A DNA stretch of 64,000 nucleotides from Paguma larvata (lineage: Eukaryota; Chordata; Mammalia; Carnivora; Viverridae), in assembly GCA_030068075.1 (NCBI GenBank), contig CM057837.1:23356589-23420588 (forward strand), given 5' to 3'. The notes beneath the pieces were generated by a model. It saw only the letters and a list, made by a program, of their open reading frames with translations. It ran no database searches and had not been told where the DNA came from. Positions 1-10,317 of the stretch are shown piece after piece. How positions within the stretch are numbered: the stretch's first letter is position 1; every line of letters starts with the position of its first letter. A program made the translations under genes and the position numbers.

Positions 1-273
1 GTCTGTAATGTTTGAGAATGCATACGGGGCTAGGAGCTCCAAGATATCTTTTCTAAGAAGTGGTTACAGACCAGAGGCTTGGACAAAGAGGATGAAGGAG
101 CTAAGTAGACAAAGAAGGATGGGAGGAGGCAGAGGCTTCCCCAGTTCATTGAAAAACAGCAGAGGTTTATGAGTGAGGTGAATGTATAGAGATCCCCAGA
201 TGGAACCGTTCTGTTTGGTAGCACGTGACCCACCAAGCCACAGGAAATGAAGAGGTAGAAAACCTTCACTTAC

Positions 274-303
274 CACCAGGGAATGGTGTTAGGATCTCAG
301 CAT
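274..303 (-). CDS. candidate 30-nt linker exon of the DMBT1-like gene
   Basis: Acceptor TTTCTCTCTGCTCTTAG and donor GTG|GTAAGT bound 30 nt in phase 1-1 (AEILTPFPG). It is in frame with the exon at 1341-1370. The next domain exon would lie beyond the left edge. Confidence 0.45.
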
Positions 304-329
304 CTAAGAGCAGAGAGAAAGAAATGAGA

Positions 330-652
330 CATCATTGCCATCCAAAACGATTCACCCCAAACTTGAGAAACTTAACAGAAGACTGCAGGGGAAGGGAAGA
401 GGAAAAAATAGTTACAAACAGAGAGGGAGGGAGGCAAACCAAAGGAAACTCTTAAATACAGACAACCAACTGAGGGTTGATGGGGGAAAGGGGAAAATGG
501 GTGATGGGCATTGAGGAGGGCACTTGTTGGGATGAGCACTGGGTGTTGTATGTAAGCGATGAACCACGGGAATCTACCCTCAAAACCAAGAGCACACTGT
601 ATACACTGTATGTTAGCCAACTTGACAATAGATTATATTTAAAAAAAAAAAC
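330..652 (+). mobile_element. L1 3' UTR end, carnivore type
   Basis: Contains the carnivore L1 tail pattern (GAGGGCACTTGTTGGGATGA, then TGACAATA and a poly(A) run at 641-652). The 5' limit is uncertain. Confidence 0.65.
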
Positions 653-1340
653 AAAAATAACCCCCCCAAAATGGTCCAGCCAGGTATATTAGGGAGCATC
701 GCATGTACTTGGTGGGCTCATAGGGCAGACACTGAGCTAAAGGTGTGCTTTGGGGACTGGATTCAGCCGGTTCATTCTGATCAGTGGCAAGCAAGAACTG
801 ATAGTATATTTGGGCAGCCCAGAGTCACTAACACATTGTTCTTTTAAACTGAGTCCTTTTGGGAACATGGCTTCTGCCAGAAAGGCAGAGGGTCAGGTAC
901 TTATAGAAGTGTATTCCTCTGGCTCAAAAAGGGACTTCTAAGGAAGAAAGGTGTTGAAGGGCCCAAGTTAACCAGAAACAGTGAGCTTTTCTCCATTCAT
1001 CTCTGAATTTGCTAGAAGTCTGGAGTTAGGATCTTCTTTAGTACAATTTTAGTTCACTTATGTCTTTGAGTGATAATTTATTAAATGATATTCATATCCA
1101 TAATTCTCTGAAATACATTTAGGCAACAAGAGCGAAACAGTTTGGGGAGAAAATGTTTCCTCCATAGTTAAAGGCAGAGAAGTTACCTTTTTTCCCCCTT
1201 CCTCTGTTGAGTCCTTTTGATTAAATTCACTATTTGTCTTCTGCCCTCTCCCACCTCCATGATGGTTTCTGTTTTACAATCAGAGGACTGGGGTCATGTG
1301 GGGATGTTCCCTTAAAGATACACTGCAGGGTGATTCTTAC
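653..1340. other. no gene seen
   Basis: Unique-looking, AT-rich sequence; presumed intron of the DMBT1-like gene. Confidence 0.4.
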
Positions 1341-1370
1341 CCAAAGCTTCTGAAGTCTCATGTGCATATT
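1341..1370 (-). CDS. candidate 30-nt linker exon of the DMBT1-like gene
   Basis: A very strong acceptor (CTTTCTTTTCTTTCTCACAG) and a GG|GTAAGA donor bound 30 nt in phase 1-1 (YAHETSEAL). It would be the first of two linkers after the SRCR exon, matching the two mini-linkers after the last SRCR of DMBT1. Confidence 0.45.
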
Positions 1371-2835
1371 CTGTGAGAAAGAAAAGAAAGTTGAATGTAA
1401 CTGGAGTCCACTAAAGATGATAAAAATTCTGGAATGCCCTGTGGTGGTCAGAAGGATCAGCCGCTGTCCCACTGCTTTGACCCCAGTGAGAAAGTTCAGC
1501 CTGGAATTTGTTCTCTATGTGGTTAGTCAAAAAAGGATGTTTGGAAGAAAAGACCTTTTTACTATTTTTCAATATTCGTTGAAATACAAACATCTTAGTC
1601 TAAACTGTACGCTCAGGAATAGCCCAATACATTTGATCAGGGTGGTTTGTCAGTTTCCTGCCCTGAGACTGGGGCTGGGGACATCTGCAGGTGGACAGGG
1701 GCATCTTTCTAAAGTGGGTCTTAGGTCACCAGTGTTACCTTGAGTGGAGGATTTTAAGCATTGGTTTTCATATTATGATAAACATGATTGTATTGTAACC
1801 TGGAAATAAAACTCCAAGTGACTTGGGCAAATAAACGGTTTCCAAAGAGAGTTTGTGCTCAGGGCAGGCAACCCTGGGCTGTGCCGTTTGGGGCATTTGT
1901 TTGATGGACATAGGAGCTGATTAACACATGGACATTTGTTCTCTCATCATATGGCCGATCGTTCATTTCCCCAGTTGACATTCAGTTTTTATGACCAGGG
2001 AAGGTGGGTTTGGAGGCACTGGTTTCAGTAAGTGAGGGCAGCTCTACTCGAGAGGTACCATGTCTCCCGGGAGAGTGCCAGGGCTTGGGGCACATGAGTG
2101 GTAGGATCCTAAATTATGAGGGAAGGGTGAGGCCACTCACAGAGCAGCAGGACAACTTTGAACCTTTGCAAATTTTGTCAAGATTCAGGGCTCTTTCCCA
2201 GCAGGTAGGCATATTTGGTGGAGGGGACAGAATACCAGAGGTGGGGCCCAGACGCCTGGATGTTTGCGATGTGACTTTGGTCAAGTTACTTGACCTTGAC
2301 TTAACCTTGTCGCTGAAGCTCCGTTTACTTGTTTATGAATAAAACAAGATTGTTCGAACTGTGTTAGGATGGGATGTGATAACAGATGGAAGGTACTTGG
2401 AAAGTCGGAAATTCCTCCATAACCTGATGGGATTCCCACTTCGAGGCAGTCTCTATCAAGTTACTAAGTATGCCCAGACATGGAATGCATGACATGCTAA
2501 GATTATAGTAAAGATTTGTTAAATTTGTCAAAATACCATATTTGAAAGAAATTAGATTTTTCTCTCTCCCCAAATGACAGTAAACTTAATCAATTGTAAT
2601 CAGTAGATAGAACAATTAGAGGAAATTATTGGAAAAAAGTTAGACTAAGGTTGATACTTGAGGAAAGAGCTATAGCTAACTTTGTTTTCATTAGTAAAGC
2701 AATTATTAATCAATTAATTATCAATTAATTGGTAATTAGTACACACTTGTTAAAATGAACAAAATCAACTGCACGTGCTTAATTCTAAAGCAAGATTTCT
2801 TTTTTTTGGAGATTTTATTTTTTATTTTATTTTAT
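1371..2835. other. no gene seen
   Basis: Presumed intron of the DMBT1-like gene. AT-rich with ATTAATTA runs near 2700-2740. No supported exon or dated repeat. Confidence 0.4.
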
Positions 2836-3051
2836 TAAAAAAACCTTTTTAATGTTTATTCATTTTTAAGAGACAGAGACAGAATGCAAGCAGGGGAGGG
2901 GTGGAGAGAAAGGAAGACACAGAATCTGAAACAAGTTCTAAGCTCTGAGCTGTCAGCACAGAGCCCGACATGGGGCTCGAACCCATGAACTGTGAGATCA
3001 TGACCTGAGCTAACATTGGGCATTTAACCGATTGAGCCACCCAGGCACCCC
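2836..3051 (-). mobile_element. SINEC (CanSINE) copy, antisense
   Basis: Reads AATGTTTATTCATTTTTAAG to GAGCCACCCAGGCACCCC. It is inserted in an older SINE whose other part is 3052-3159. Confidence 0.85.
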
Positions 3052-3159
3052 CTGAAGATTTAACTTTTAAGTAATTTCTGTACTTAATGTGGGGACTCAA
3101 ACTCACAACCCTGAGATCAAGAGTCACGTGTTCCATTGACTGAGCCAGCCAGGTGCCTC
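3052..3159 (-). mobile_element. older SINEC copy, antisense, interrupted
   Basis: Short SINEC form (GATTTAACTTTTAAGTAAT to GAGCCAGCCAGGTGCCTC). Its tail reappears at about 2810-2835, so the younger SINE landed inside it. Confidence 0.7.
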
Positions 3160-3163
3160 AAAA

Positions 3164-3371
3164 GCAGGGTTCTTAAAATCAGCACTATTGATAATTTGGG
3201 CTGGAAAATTCTTTGTGGTGGAGGGTTGTCTTGTGTGTTGCAGGACGTTTAGTAGCGTCCCTGACTTCCAAGATGCCAGCAGCACCCCCTAGTTGTGACC
3301 ATCAAAAGTGTCTTCAGACATTGACAGATGTCCCCTGGGGGGACAAAGTCATCCCAGTTGAGAACAACTGT
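3164..3371 (-). mobile_element. MER20 (hAT-Charlie DNA transposon), antisense
   Basis: Near full length: GGTTCTTAAAATCAGCACTA at one end, CATCCCAGTTGAGAACAACTG at the other, with the AGATGCCAGCAGCACCCCCT core. Confidence 0.8.
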
Positions 3372-3555
3372 TTAAAACTATACTTAAAAAGTGTTTTTAA
3401 ATTTCCCTGAAGTCAGATTTTTATAATAATGTGCTAACTGGACTGTTATCAGCCTCTCCCTCCCGCCAAGGTGCTGGGCCCAAGGACGTGCTGCCTAAGA
3501 GACTGGCGGAGTCCTCCTTCCAGAGTCCCGGGCTGTCTGGAGCACCCAGGTGAGG
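3340..3555 (+). repeat. local duplication, copy 1
   Basis: About 215 bp match 5618-5828 at roughly 90% by eye. It starts in the MER20 end and runs through ACTATACTTAAAAAGTGTTT to CACCCAGGTGA. Confidence 0.9.
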
Positions 3556-3625
3556 CAAAGATGACTTCTGTCCAATACTGTCTGTCCTGGGGACTCAGAG
3601 GAAGTGTTTAGAAAAGGATCTGGAG

Positions 3626-3812
3626 GGACGCCTGGGTGGCTCAGTCCACTGAGCGTCCAACTTCGGCTCAGGTCATGATTCACGGTTCGTGGGTTTGTGG
3701 GTTCAAGCCCTGCATCAGGCTCAGAGCCTGGATCCTGCTTCAGATTCTGTGTCTCCCTCTCTCTCTGTCCCTCCCCTGCTCATGCTGTCTCTATCTCTCA
3801 AGAATAAATAAA
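3626..3812 (+). mobile_element. SINEC copy
   Basis: GGACGCCTGGGTGGCTCAGT head, TC-rich body, AATAAATAAACTT tail running into a purine microsatellite. Confidence 0.85.
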
Positions 3813-3938
3813 CTTGAAAGAAAGAAAGAAAGAAAAGAAAGAAAGGAAGGAAGGAAGGAAGGAAGGAAGGAAGGAAGGAAGGAAGGAAGGAAGGAAGGAA
3901 AGAAGGAAGAAAGAGAGAGAGAGAGAGAAAGAAAAGCA
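3813..3938 (+). repeat. (GAAA)n/(GGAA)n/(GA)n microsatellite
   Basis: Compound purine repeat, probably grown from the poly(A) tail of the preceding SINE. Confidence 0.95.
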
Positions 3939-4671
3939 TCTGGAATGGTTCAACCACAGGTGGGTTCCAGGCGTGCAGGAAGTCATGGGGGCTGTGGCCA
4001 CCTTTCCCCTGCAAGCCAGTGAGAGACCTTGGGAATGTGATTTAATGGACCAAAACTCTCCTTTAGCCCTTTAACCAGCTCTCGGGACAGAGCCGCCTGC
4101 AGTGGGAAAGGTCCCAGCAGGGCAGGGTCTGATCCCCACCATCACCAAGAGAGGTGAGTCTGCTGCCTTGTGGCGTGTGAAATAGTTTAGAAGTCAGTCC
4201 CATGAGACAGGGACATTGTGTTCACTGCTGGATCGCCAAACCTTCCTCAACAATATTTTCTGGATGAATGAGTGCTTGGCTCTTGGCTAGCTAATGATGT
4301 TGGATTCTGCTTCCTGGCGTGTCCGATTTCGGAGGAATGATCTGCTCAAAGGGGGAGCGATCTCCTCTGACTCTGCCATCGCCAGGAGTTGAGGATAAAG
4401 GAGGGAGCTGCCTCTGGCTTTTGACTCCCGAACTTGCCCCATTAGCCAGAGATGATTTCTTAGACACGTGGCTACTTGGTCTCTAGGAGGTAGATGTCCT
4501 CAACAAGCAGGAACATCAGGCGCAGCCTCGTTGGCTATGAAATGCGACACGTTAATGATGAGCAGGTGTCCCCCCTCACAGCAGGGAGAGAGGGAGGAGA
4601 GAGGGAGGAGAGGGAGGAAATCCACTGTTTTGGTCCTTTTATTTCCACTGTGTTAGATAAAAGTGAACTAT
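3939..4671. other. no gene seen
   Basis: Unique-looking sequence with a short GGGAGGAGA purine tract near 4585-4620; presumed intron of the DMBT1-like gene. Confidence 0.4.
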
Positions 4672-4885
4672 GGGGCGCCTGGGTGGCTCAGTTGGTTGAA
4701 CATCGGACTTAGGTCTTGATCTCACAGTTTATGGGGTTCGAACCTGCATCAGGCTCTGTGCTGAGAGCCTGGAGCCTACTTCGGATTCTGTGTCTCTCTC
4801 TCTCCCTGCCCCTCCCCTGCTCTCACTCTGTCTCTCTCTCTCAAAATAAATAAACATTAAAAAATAAAAAAAAATTTTTTTTAAA
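4672..4885 (+). mobile_element. SINEC copy
   Basis: GGGGCGCCTGGGTGGCTCAG head and AAATAAATAAACATTAAAAA tail. Confidence 0.9.
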
Positions 4886-5296
4886 GTGAACTAATGTACA
4901 AAAAGCGACATGAAGAGGAAGGGGAGGTGTGTGGCGGGGCACATCAGTCAGGTAGACCAGACGCTCCTGCCTCACTCGGGGCCCCCGACTCAGAGCTCTA
5001 AGGCTCTGCTTTCGCAGTCTTGAAATTTATAATAATTTCTGAAAAAGGAGACCCACATTTTCATTTTGCACCAGAACCTGCAACGATGGAGCCCATCCTC
5101 TGCCTAGACTAAGTCTTTTCGCTTCAAACCCAGCATTCTTTGTAATGTGATGATCTTCGGCTTCTCGAACAGACACAAGCAGATTGGTGTTAGATTTAAG
5201 GTGTCCAGCTGGGCTGGGGAGAAACTGAGGAAACGACCGGGTGGGGAGGAGGGGAATAGGAAACTCAACTCACAGAGAGGAGAGGAAGACATTTAC
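4886..5296. other. intronic sequence after the SRCR exon, no gene seen
   Basis: Unique-looking sequence on the 3' (minus-strand) side of the SRCR exon. No further exon recognised. Confidence 0.4.
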
Positions 5297-5611
5297 CCGA
5301 GCAGATGACACCAGTATCTTCCCCGTGCCCGCAGTTGTGAGTGAACCAGCCGGCGTGGGAGCACTGTCCCAGGTAGGCCTCGGTCCCAGAACACTGCACG
5401 TCGTCCAGAAGGATGGGGCCGGAGCCCTGGCCGAAGTGGGCCTTTCCGGGGGCTGACACGGCTGACCCACAGCCCAGCTGCCGGCACACCACCTGTGCTT
5501 CCTTCTCGTCCCAAAAGTCGTCACACACCGTACACCACACGCCTTCGAAGTACACCTCGACACGGCCAGAACACCTGCCAGAACCTTCCACAAGCTGCAC
5601 AGCAAGCCAAT
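5297..5611 (-). CDS. SRCR domain exon of a DMBT1-like gene
   Basis: A complete group B SRCR cassette of 315 nt, phase 1-1 like those of DMBT1. Acceptor TTTCTCCTGAAG, donor TCGG|GTAAAT. Motifs: [62 protein letters not shown]. It carries nine cysteines rather than eight, because the invariant Gly of WGTVCDD is Cys. The frame is open. It lies about 41 kb from the DMBT1 stop with C10orf120 in between, on the opposite strand, so it belongs to another locus. I recall a human DMBT1 pseudogene near this interval; this copy shows no stop or frameshift. Confidence 0.85.
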
Positions 5612-5617
5612 CTTCAG

Positions 5618-5828
5618 GAGAAAGACATCCCAGTTGAGAACAGTTGTTTAAAACTATACTTAAAAAGTGTTTTTGAATTTCCCTGAAGTCAGATTTTAAT
5701 AATAATGTGCTAACTGGACTATTATCAGACTCTCCCTCCCACCAAGGTGCTAGGCCCAAGGACGCGCTGCCTAAGAGATCGGCGGAGTCCTCCTCCCAGA
5801 GTCTCAGGCTCTCTGGAGCCCCCAGGTG
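5618..5828 (+). repeat. local duplication, copy 2
   Basis: Second copy of 3340-3555 in the same orientation, directly abutting the SRCR exon acceptor. Only the last 22 bp or so of MER20 are present here. Confidence 0.9.
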
Positions 5829-6075
5829 ATTAAAATGTACTCCAACATTCAAGAGCACCTGGCGTAGGGACCCTTAAATCAGTCGTTAATGTGTAAGAAC
5901 CAGGAAATTAGATAAAGATCCCAGTCTTGTTAAATAGAAATAAGAATGAGGTGTCTTTATTTCCAGAGATGAGAGACTCATCCACGCGCAGAGACGTTCG
6001 CAGCTTCTCCACACCCTCAGCCCTGCAGGTGCCCCGCCTCCGCGGGGCCAAGGGGATGGTCAGGCTCTGACTCAC

Positions 6076-6174
6076 CATCTGGGTGCTCCACGGGGGAGCC
6101 TTGCACGGTGCTTCTCTTAGAATGTGCCCTCCACAGCCTCTCTCTGGGTCCTCCGACGTCCCTCCTGGAGCAAA
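6076..6174 (-). CDS. candidate 99-nt linker exon before the SRCR exon
   Basis: A consensus donor (GATG|GTGAGT) and an acceptor ATCTCAG give an open phase 1-1 exon ending STVQGSPVEHPD. Its last G joins to AT of the SRCR exon as Asp. The acceptor is only moderate, so the 5' limit is uncertain. Confidence 0.3.
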
Positions 6175-6210
6175 CTGAGATGTACGGCCATGTTAGAAGC
6201 CGGGTGTTCA

Positions 6211-6439
6211 TTTTTTTAAAAATTCTTTTCAAATGTTTCTTTACTTTCGAGAGAGAGACAGAGACAGAGCCATGATTTGGGGAGGGGCAGAGAGATAGAA
6301 GGAGATACAGAATCTGAAGCAGGCTCCAAGCTCTAAGCTGTCAGCACAGAGCCCCACTCGGGGCTTGAACCCACAAGCCATGAGATCACAACCTAAGCTG
6401 AAGTCAGACACTTAATCTACTGAGCCACCCAGGTGCCCC
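6211..6439 (-). mobile_element. SINEC copy, antisense
   Basis: Flanked by a target duplication (AGAAGCCGGGTGTTCA and AGAAGCCAGGTGTTCA). Confidence 0.9.
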
Positions 6440-7039
6440 AGAAGCCAGGTGTTCAGAACAGAGGGAGAGAGAAAATATCCGCCCCAGTACGGGACACCCA
6501 GCAGGGCCCAGCATCAGACAGTGGCTTCCATGGCCCTGCTCCAAGCCGAGTGACTCACAGGCTCAGCAGAGAGAATCTGAGAGTCTGAATGCTTAACAAT
6601 CCAATTGATTCTGTTGCGCTGCCAAGTTTGAGAGCCCATGTTCTGGAATCGCTTTTCCTTAAGCTCTTGCTTTGGGGAATATTGAGTTTTATAACTTCCT
6701 CTTATTCACATAAATGTTTATACTGGTTATTCCCACTATATCCAGCCAGTATAGTTTATCAGGCATCTACGGCAATCTATAGTTGATCTTGAAGCATTTT
6801 CTTTAATTAAACTCTAGTTACACGTAAATTCAAATACACATAAATGCTTTTTCAGTTTTAATGTGATATTTTCCAGCATATCCTGAATTTGTCTTTTTTA
6901 AAACAATTTCACCTTTTTTGCCTTTTATTTGTTTTTCTATTTTTATTTGTATTACCCTTTTTACCTTTGGGAAGTTATTTAATTAATACCAGTTAATTAA
7001 TTTTACCTGTTTGGATTTGTCGTTTAAAGATAGCGTTAC
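6440..7039. other. no gene seen
   Basis: AT-rich from about 6780; presumed intron of the DMBT1-like gene. Confidence 0.4.
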
Positions 7040-7258
7040 TCAGGGAGCCTGGGGAGCTGAGTCAGTTAAGCATCCAACTCTTGATTTCGGTTCAGGTTGT
7101 GATCTCATGGTTCATGATGAGATCGAGCCCCAAATTGGGCTCCACACTAATAGTGCAGAGCCTGCTTGGGATTATCTCTCTTCCTTTCTCTGCCCCTGCC
7201 CCCATCGTGTGTATTCTTTCTCTCTCTCTCAAAATAAATAAATAAACATTAAAAAATA
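7040..7258 (+). mobile_element. SINEC copy, diverged
   Basis: Diverged head (GGGAGCCTGGGGAGCTGAGT), TC-rich body, AATAAATAAATAAACATT tail. Confidence 0.8.
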
Positions 7259-7814
7259 AGTTAGCTCTGCTGAGGAATGAGATGTTTGGCGCAGCTCAAT
7301 GGCTACCCACAGCCGTCCTTTATTTCCTGGTTCCCAAGTCTTCCTCGCTAGGCACAATAACTTTGACCTAAGCATTGTCTTTGAGAAAACAAATAAGTGA
7401 TATCCTCCAAAGCAACTCCTGTGGCAGAGTTTGCACCATGAACCTCTGTGCCCTTCAGTTCCCACCTTCTTTCAGCCATTATGAAGTGGCACCATGCTCA
7501 GCAGACAAATCCTCCAAGGACATGGGCCATGAAGCTGTTGAGTGGATTTGCAATAGTCCATTTACACCTGGGTCTGTTGGGAGGGCCTGATGTTCCTTGT
7601 CATTGGATAAGGCTCTGGGGCCATATCAGAGACACACAGAGCCTGGTACTTGTGGCTGGAAAAAAAATCTATGCCCAGTAAACAGACTGAGCACTGGATC
7701 AGACAGAATGTAATCCAGTGACTATACGCATGATCTGGGCTACACGACCGAGGAGAGGTCCCTCTCTGTGGAGGGGAGACTTCTAGAAGTCAACTAAGTT
7801 GGTATTGTTCATAA
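7259..7814. other. no gene seen
   Basis: Unique-looking sequence between a SINE and a MIR; presumed intron of the DMBT1-like gene. Confidence 0.35.
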
Positions 7815-8045
7815 TAATAGCTGACCTTTATTCTGCACCTTCTGTGTGCCTATCAGGAGTCTAATGGACTTGCAAAAATTTAGTTGACTTGAAAAGACTC
7901 TATTATTGTTTCCATTCATATTTTAACAGATCAGATAGTTTTAACGGAACAGTGAAGGCAAGTAACTTTCCCAGACCCCACAGTTCATAAGAGGCCATCC
8001 TGGGATTTGGTTCCAGAGTCTGGACATTTAGCCACTCACTCCTGC
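7815..8045 (+). mobile_element. MIR copy
   Basis: MIR-like order: ATAATAATAGCTGACCTTTA, ATTTTAACAGATCAG, AAGTAACTTTCCCAGACCCC. Confidence 0.6.
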
Positions 8046-8769
8046 TCCTTTCCTTTTTGTCCCATACCTCCCACATCCTCCTACCACGTGGCTGAACTTT
8101 TCTACTTATGATGCCATTTCTGCCTGTTCCTTTGCATGAACAATTCTGAGGCCTACACCCAGTTCTACTTTTCCAAGCACGATCACAGCCATCAGCTCAT
8201 TAGATTATCAGAGAAGCCCTATGAAGTGTGCTGCTCAGGCTCATCAAGTAAAATCTCTATGGCTCCCATCTAAATCCACCAGGGCCGGGACCACCCTGAA
8301 TTAGGTTTGTTTGTTTTGTTTACTTTGTGTGTGGACTACCATGACCTTTTCTTTCCTTTTTTTAAAATCGGTTTCTCTAACTCAATCTTTTTTCCTCAGT
8401 TTAGTGTGTGTCACCTGTCCACTCATCTGAAAAAGCCACTGTGGGTGTCATTCCCCTGCCTACTATGGTTCTTCATCATCTACTGGCTAAAGGCCCAAGT
8501 CCTAAGGGTGAATTTCAAAACTCTCCTTCATCAGAGTCTCAGGCTCCTCTCCTACGGGCGGCTGGCTTTCCTCCCTAAGAAGGAAGCCTCAGACTTTCCC
8601 ATGACTCCCTGGGCTTTTCTTGAGTTCTTAGAATTCCCTGGGATGTCATAACCCCTTATATCAACGTGGTATCATAGGCATCCAGGCGAGACCAATTCCT
8701 AATTGGAAACTTTTATAGTTCCCCCCACCTCCCACAACTGGGAGCCTGACCTCCCAAAGTCTTTATGTT
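8046..8769. other. no gene seen
   Basis: Some old-repeat texture near 8180-8280; otherwise nothing recognised. Confidence 0.35.
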
Positions 8770-9400
8770 CAGTTCATTCAAGTTCAACGAACATCACTGA
8801 GCACCCACTATGTGCTGAGCACTGGGAATCCCAATGGCAAACAACAATGTCTCAATACTCATTGGATATTTACTGGCATGAGCTACCTGTTCAGGTCTTG
8901 TCTCCCCAGTCAGACTGGAAGATCTAACTGGAAGGGATAATGCTCCCTGAGCAGTGCCTGGAATCCGCTGGGCACTCAGTAAATGACAGGAAAAATGAAT
9001 TAATGATTTGGGGTATCAGATAGGCCTTGAAGAATGGGTGGGGTACATTTAGAGGGAATGGGTAAATAGGAACGAGCCCTTTTCATAGAGGACTCAGTAA
9101 GGGAGCCATCTGAACTACAACAGCTGCTCTGTGCTGGAGGAAGAGTTATAAAGATGAATCGACAGGAAAGATGTGTTTTTAGGGGTTTGAATGCTAGGAA
9201 GAGAGACCTAGACTTTTCAAGTGACAGTGGAGGTGCCATTTGGAGTTCTTGCTCAAGAAACGACATGACAGACAGCTCAGTGCAGGCACAGCCGGAAGTG
9301 AGAGAGAATCGAGGCAGGGAGGAAACGGGTGCAGACGACTCCAAGGAACAAGCCAAAAGATGCCAGGTGCTTGGCCTGTGATGGTAGCTCTGGGGACACA
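8770..9400 (+). mobile_element. L2-like fragments
   Basis: TGAGCACCCACTATGTGCTG near 8800 is the L2 3'-end signature. Similar old sequence continues to about 9400. Confidence 0.5.
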
Positions 9401-9659
9401 GAAGGGGGAAAATAAAATGTTAAATGATGTTTCTCAAGGTTGGTCTCCCAGCTGCCTTTGTCAGAATTGCCTGAGTGTTTGGGGGAGTATGTGTGACGTA
9501 AGGAGCCCAGATGAGAGGAAGACTTAACACTAGAGCAGGGACACAGTGGACGCCTTCATAAGCAAGGGCAGAGCACTGTGGACAGGGGATGAGGACAGAC
9601 GGATTTCCTTCGGGCTGAAAATAAGAAAGGAAGGGTAGGGGAAAGAGGTTGGTCCTGAG

Positions 9660-10130
9660 AGTAAGAGTGTGTGTGCGAATGTGTGTATCAATATGCGTAT
9701 GTGACTGTGTGAGAGAGTTTGTGTGTATGAGAGTATGTGTGAGAGTGTTTGTGTGTGAGCGTTATGTGAGAGTCTGTGTGCATGAGAGTGTACGAGAATG
9801 TGTTTCTGAGTGCATGAGAGAGTTTGTGTGCATGTGTGTGAGAGGAGAGCATGTGAGTGTGAGCTTGTGTGCATGAGAGTGTGCGGGTGTGTATATGTGT
9901 GAGAGTGTGAGAGTGTATTTATGTGTGTTTGTGAGTGTGTGAGTTTGTGTGTGAGGGACTGTGTGTTGTATAAAAGTTGTATGCATGAGACTGTGTGTGA
10001 GAGTGTGTTTGTGTGTAAGTATGCGTGAGAGAGTTTTGTGTGTAAGAGTGTATCAGAGTGTGTTGGTGTGGACAGGTGTGTGTACACAAGAGTGTGTGTG
10101 AGAGAAAGAGCAAGTGTGTGAGCACACGCG
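9660..10130 (+). repeat. degenerate GT/GA-rich minisatellite
   Basis: About 470 bp of imperfect TGTGTGAGAGTGTGT units. It creates long artefactual open frames (Thr/His/Ser-rich on minus, Val/Cys/Arg-rich on plus) that are not genes. Confidence 0.9.
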
Positions 10131-10287
10131 TGTGGGGGAGGGGAGGCTGGTCCTCAGAGCCGTCAGCCTTGCGAGCACCATCAGGTGGTGTGATACCTGC
10201 TGAGGGTCTGACCTGAGGTGGCCGAGACAACGGGGCAGCCCTGGCAGCTGTGGGGCTCTGCTGAGATGGGACATCATGATTGCTCAC

Positions 10288-10317
10288 CCACCATGGTGCT
10301 GGTGTTGGAGCCCAGGC
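10288..10317 (-). CDS. candidate 30-nt linker exon of the DMBT1-like gene
   Basis: Acceptor CTGCCATTCCTCAG, donor GG|GTGAGC, phase 1-1, coding LGSNTSTMV. It is Ser/Thr-rich with an NTS sequon, like DMBT1 inter-SRCR linkers. Confidence 0.42.

Noticed and set aside
3636..4074. Lys/Glu/Arg- and Phe/Leu/Ser-rich frames
   Set aside because: They are the (GGAA)n microsatellite and SINE read through on both strands.
5612..5858. Extension of the SRCR reading frame upstream on the minus strand (82 codons)
   Set aside because: A good acceptor at 5611/5612 in the correct phase, and duplication with non-coding 3340-3555, show this is intron.
6550..6590. Minus donor CCT|GTGAGT near 6553 with an upstream CTCAG
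   Set aside because: The exon it would define has an in-frame stop in phase 1.
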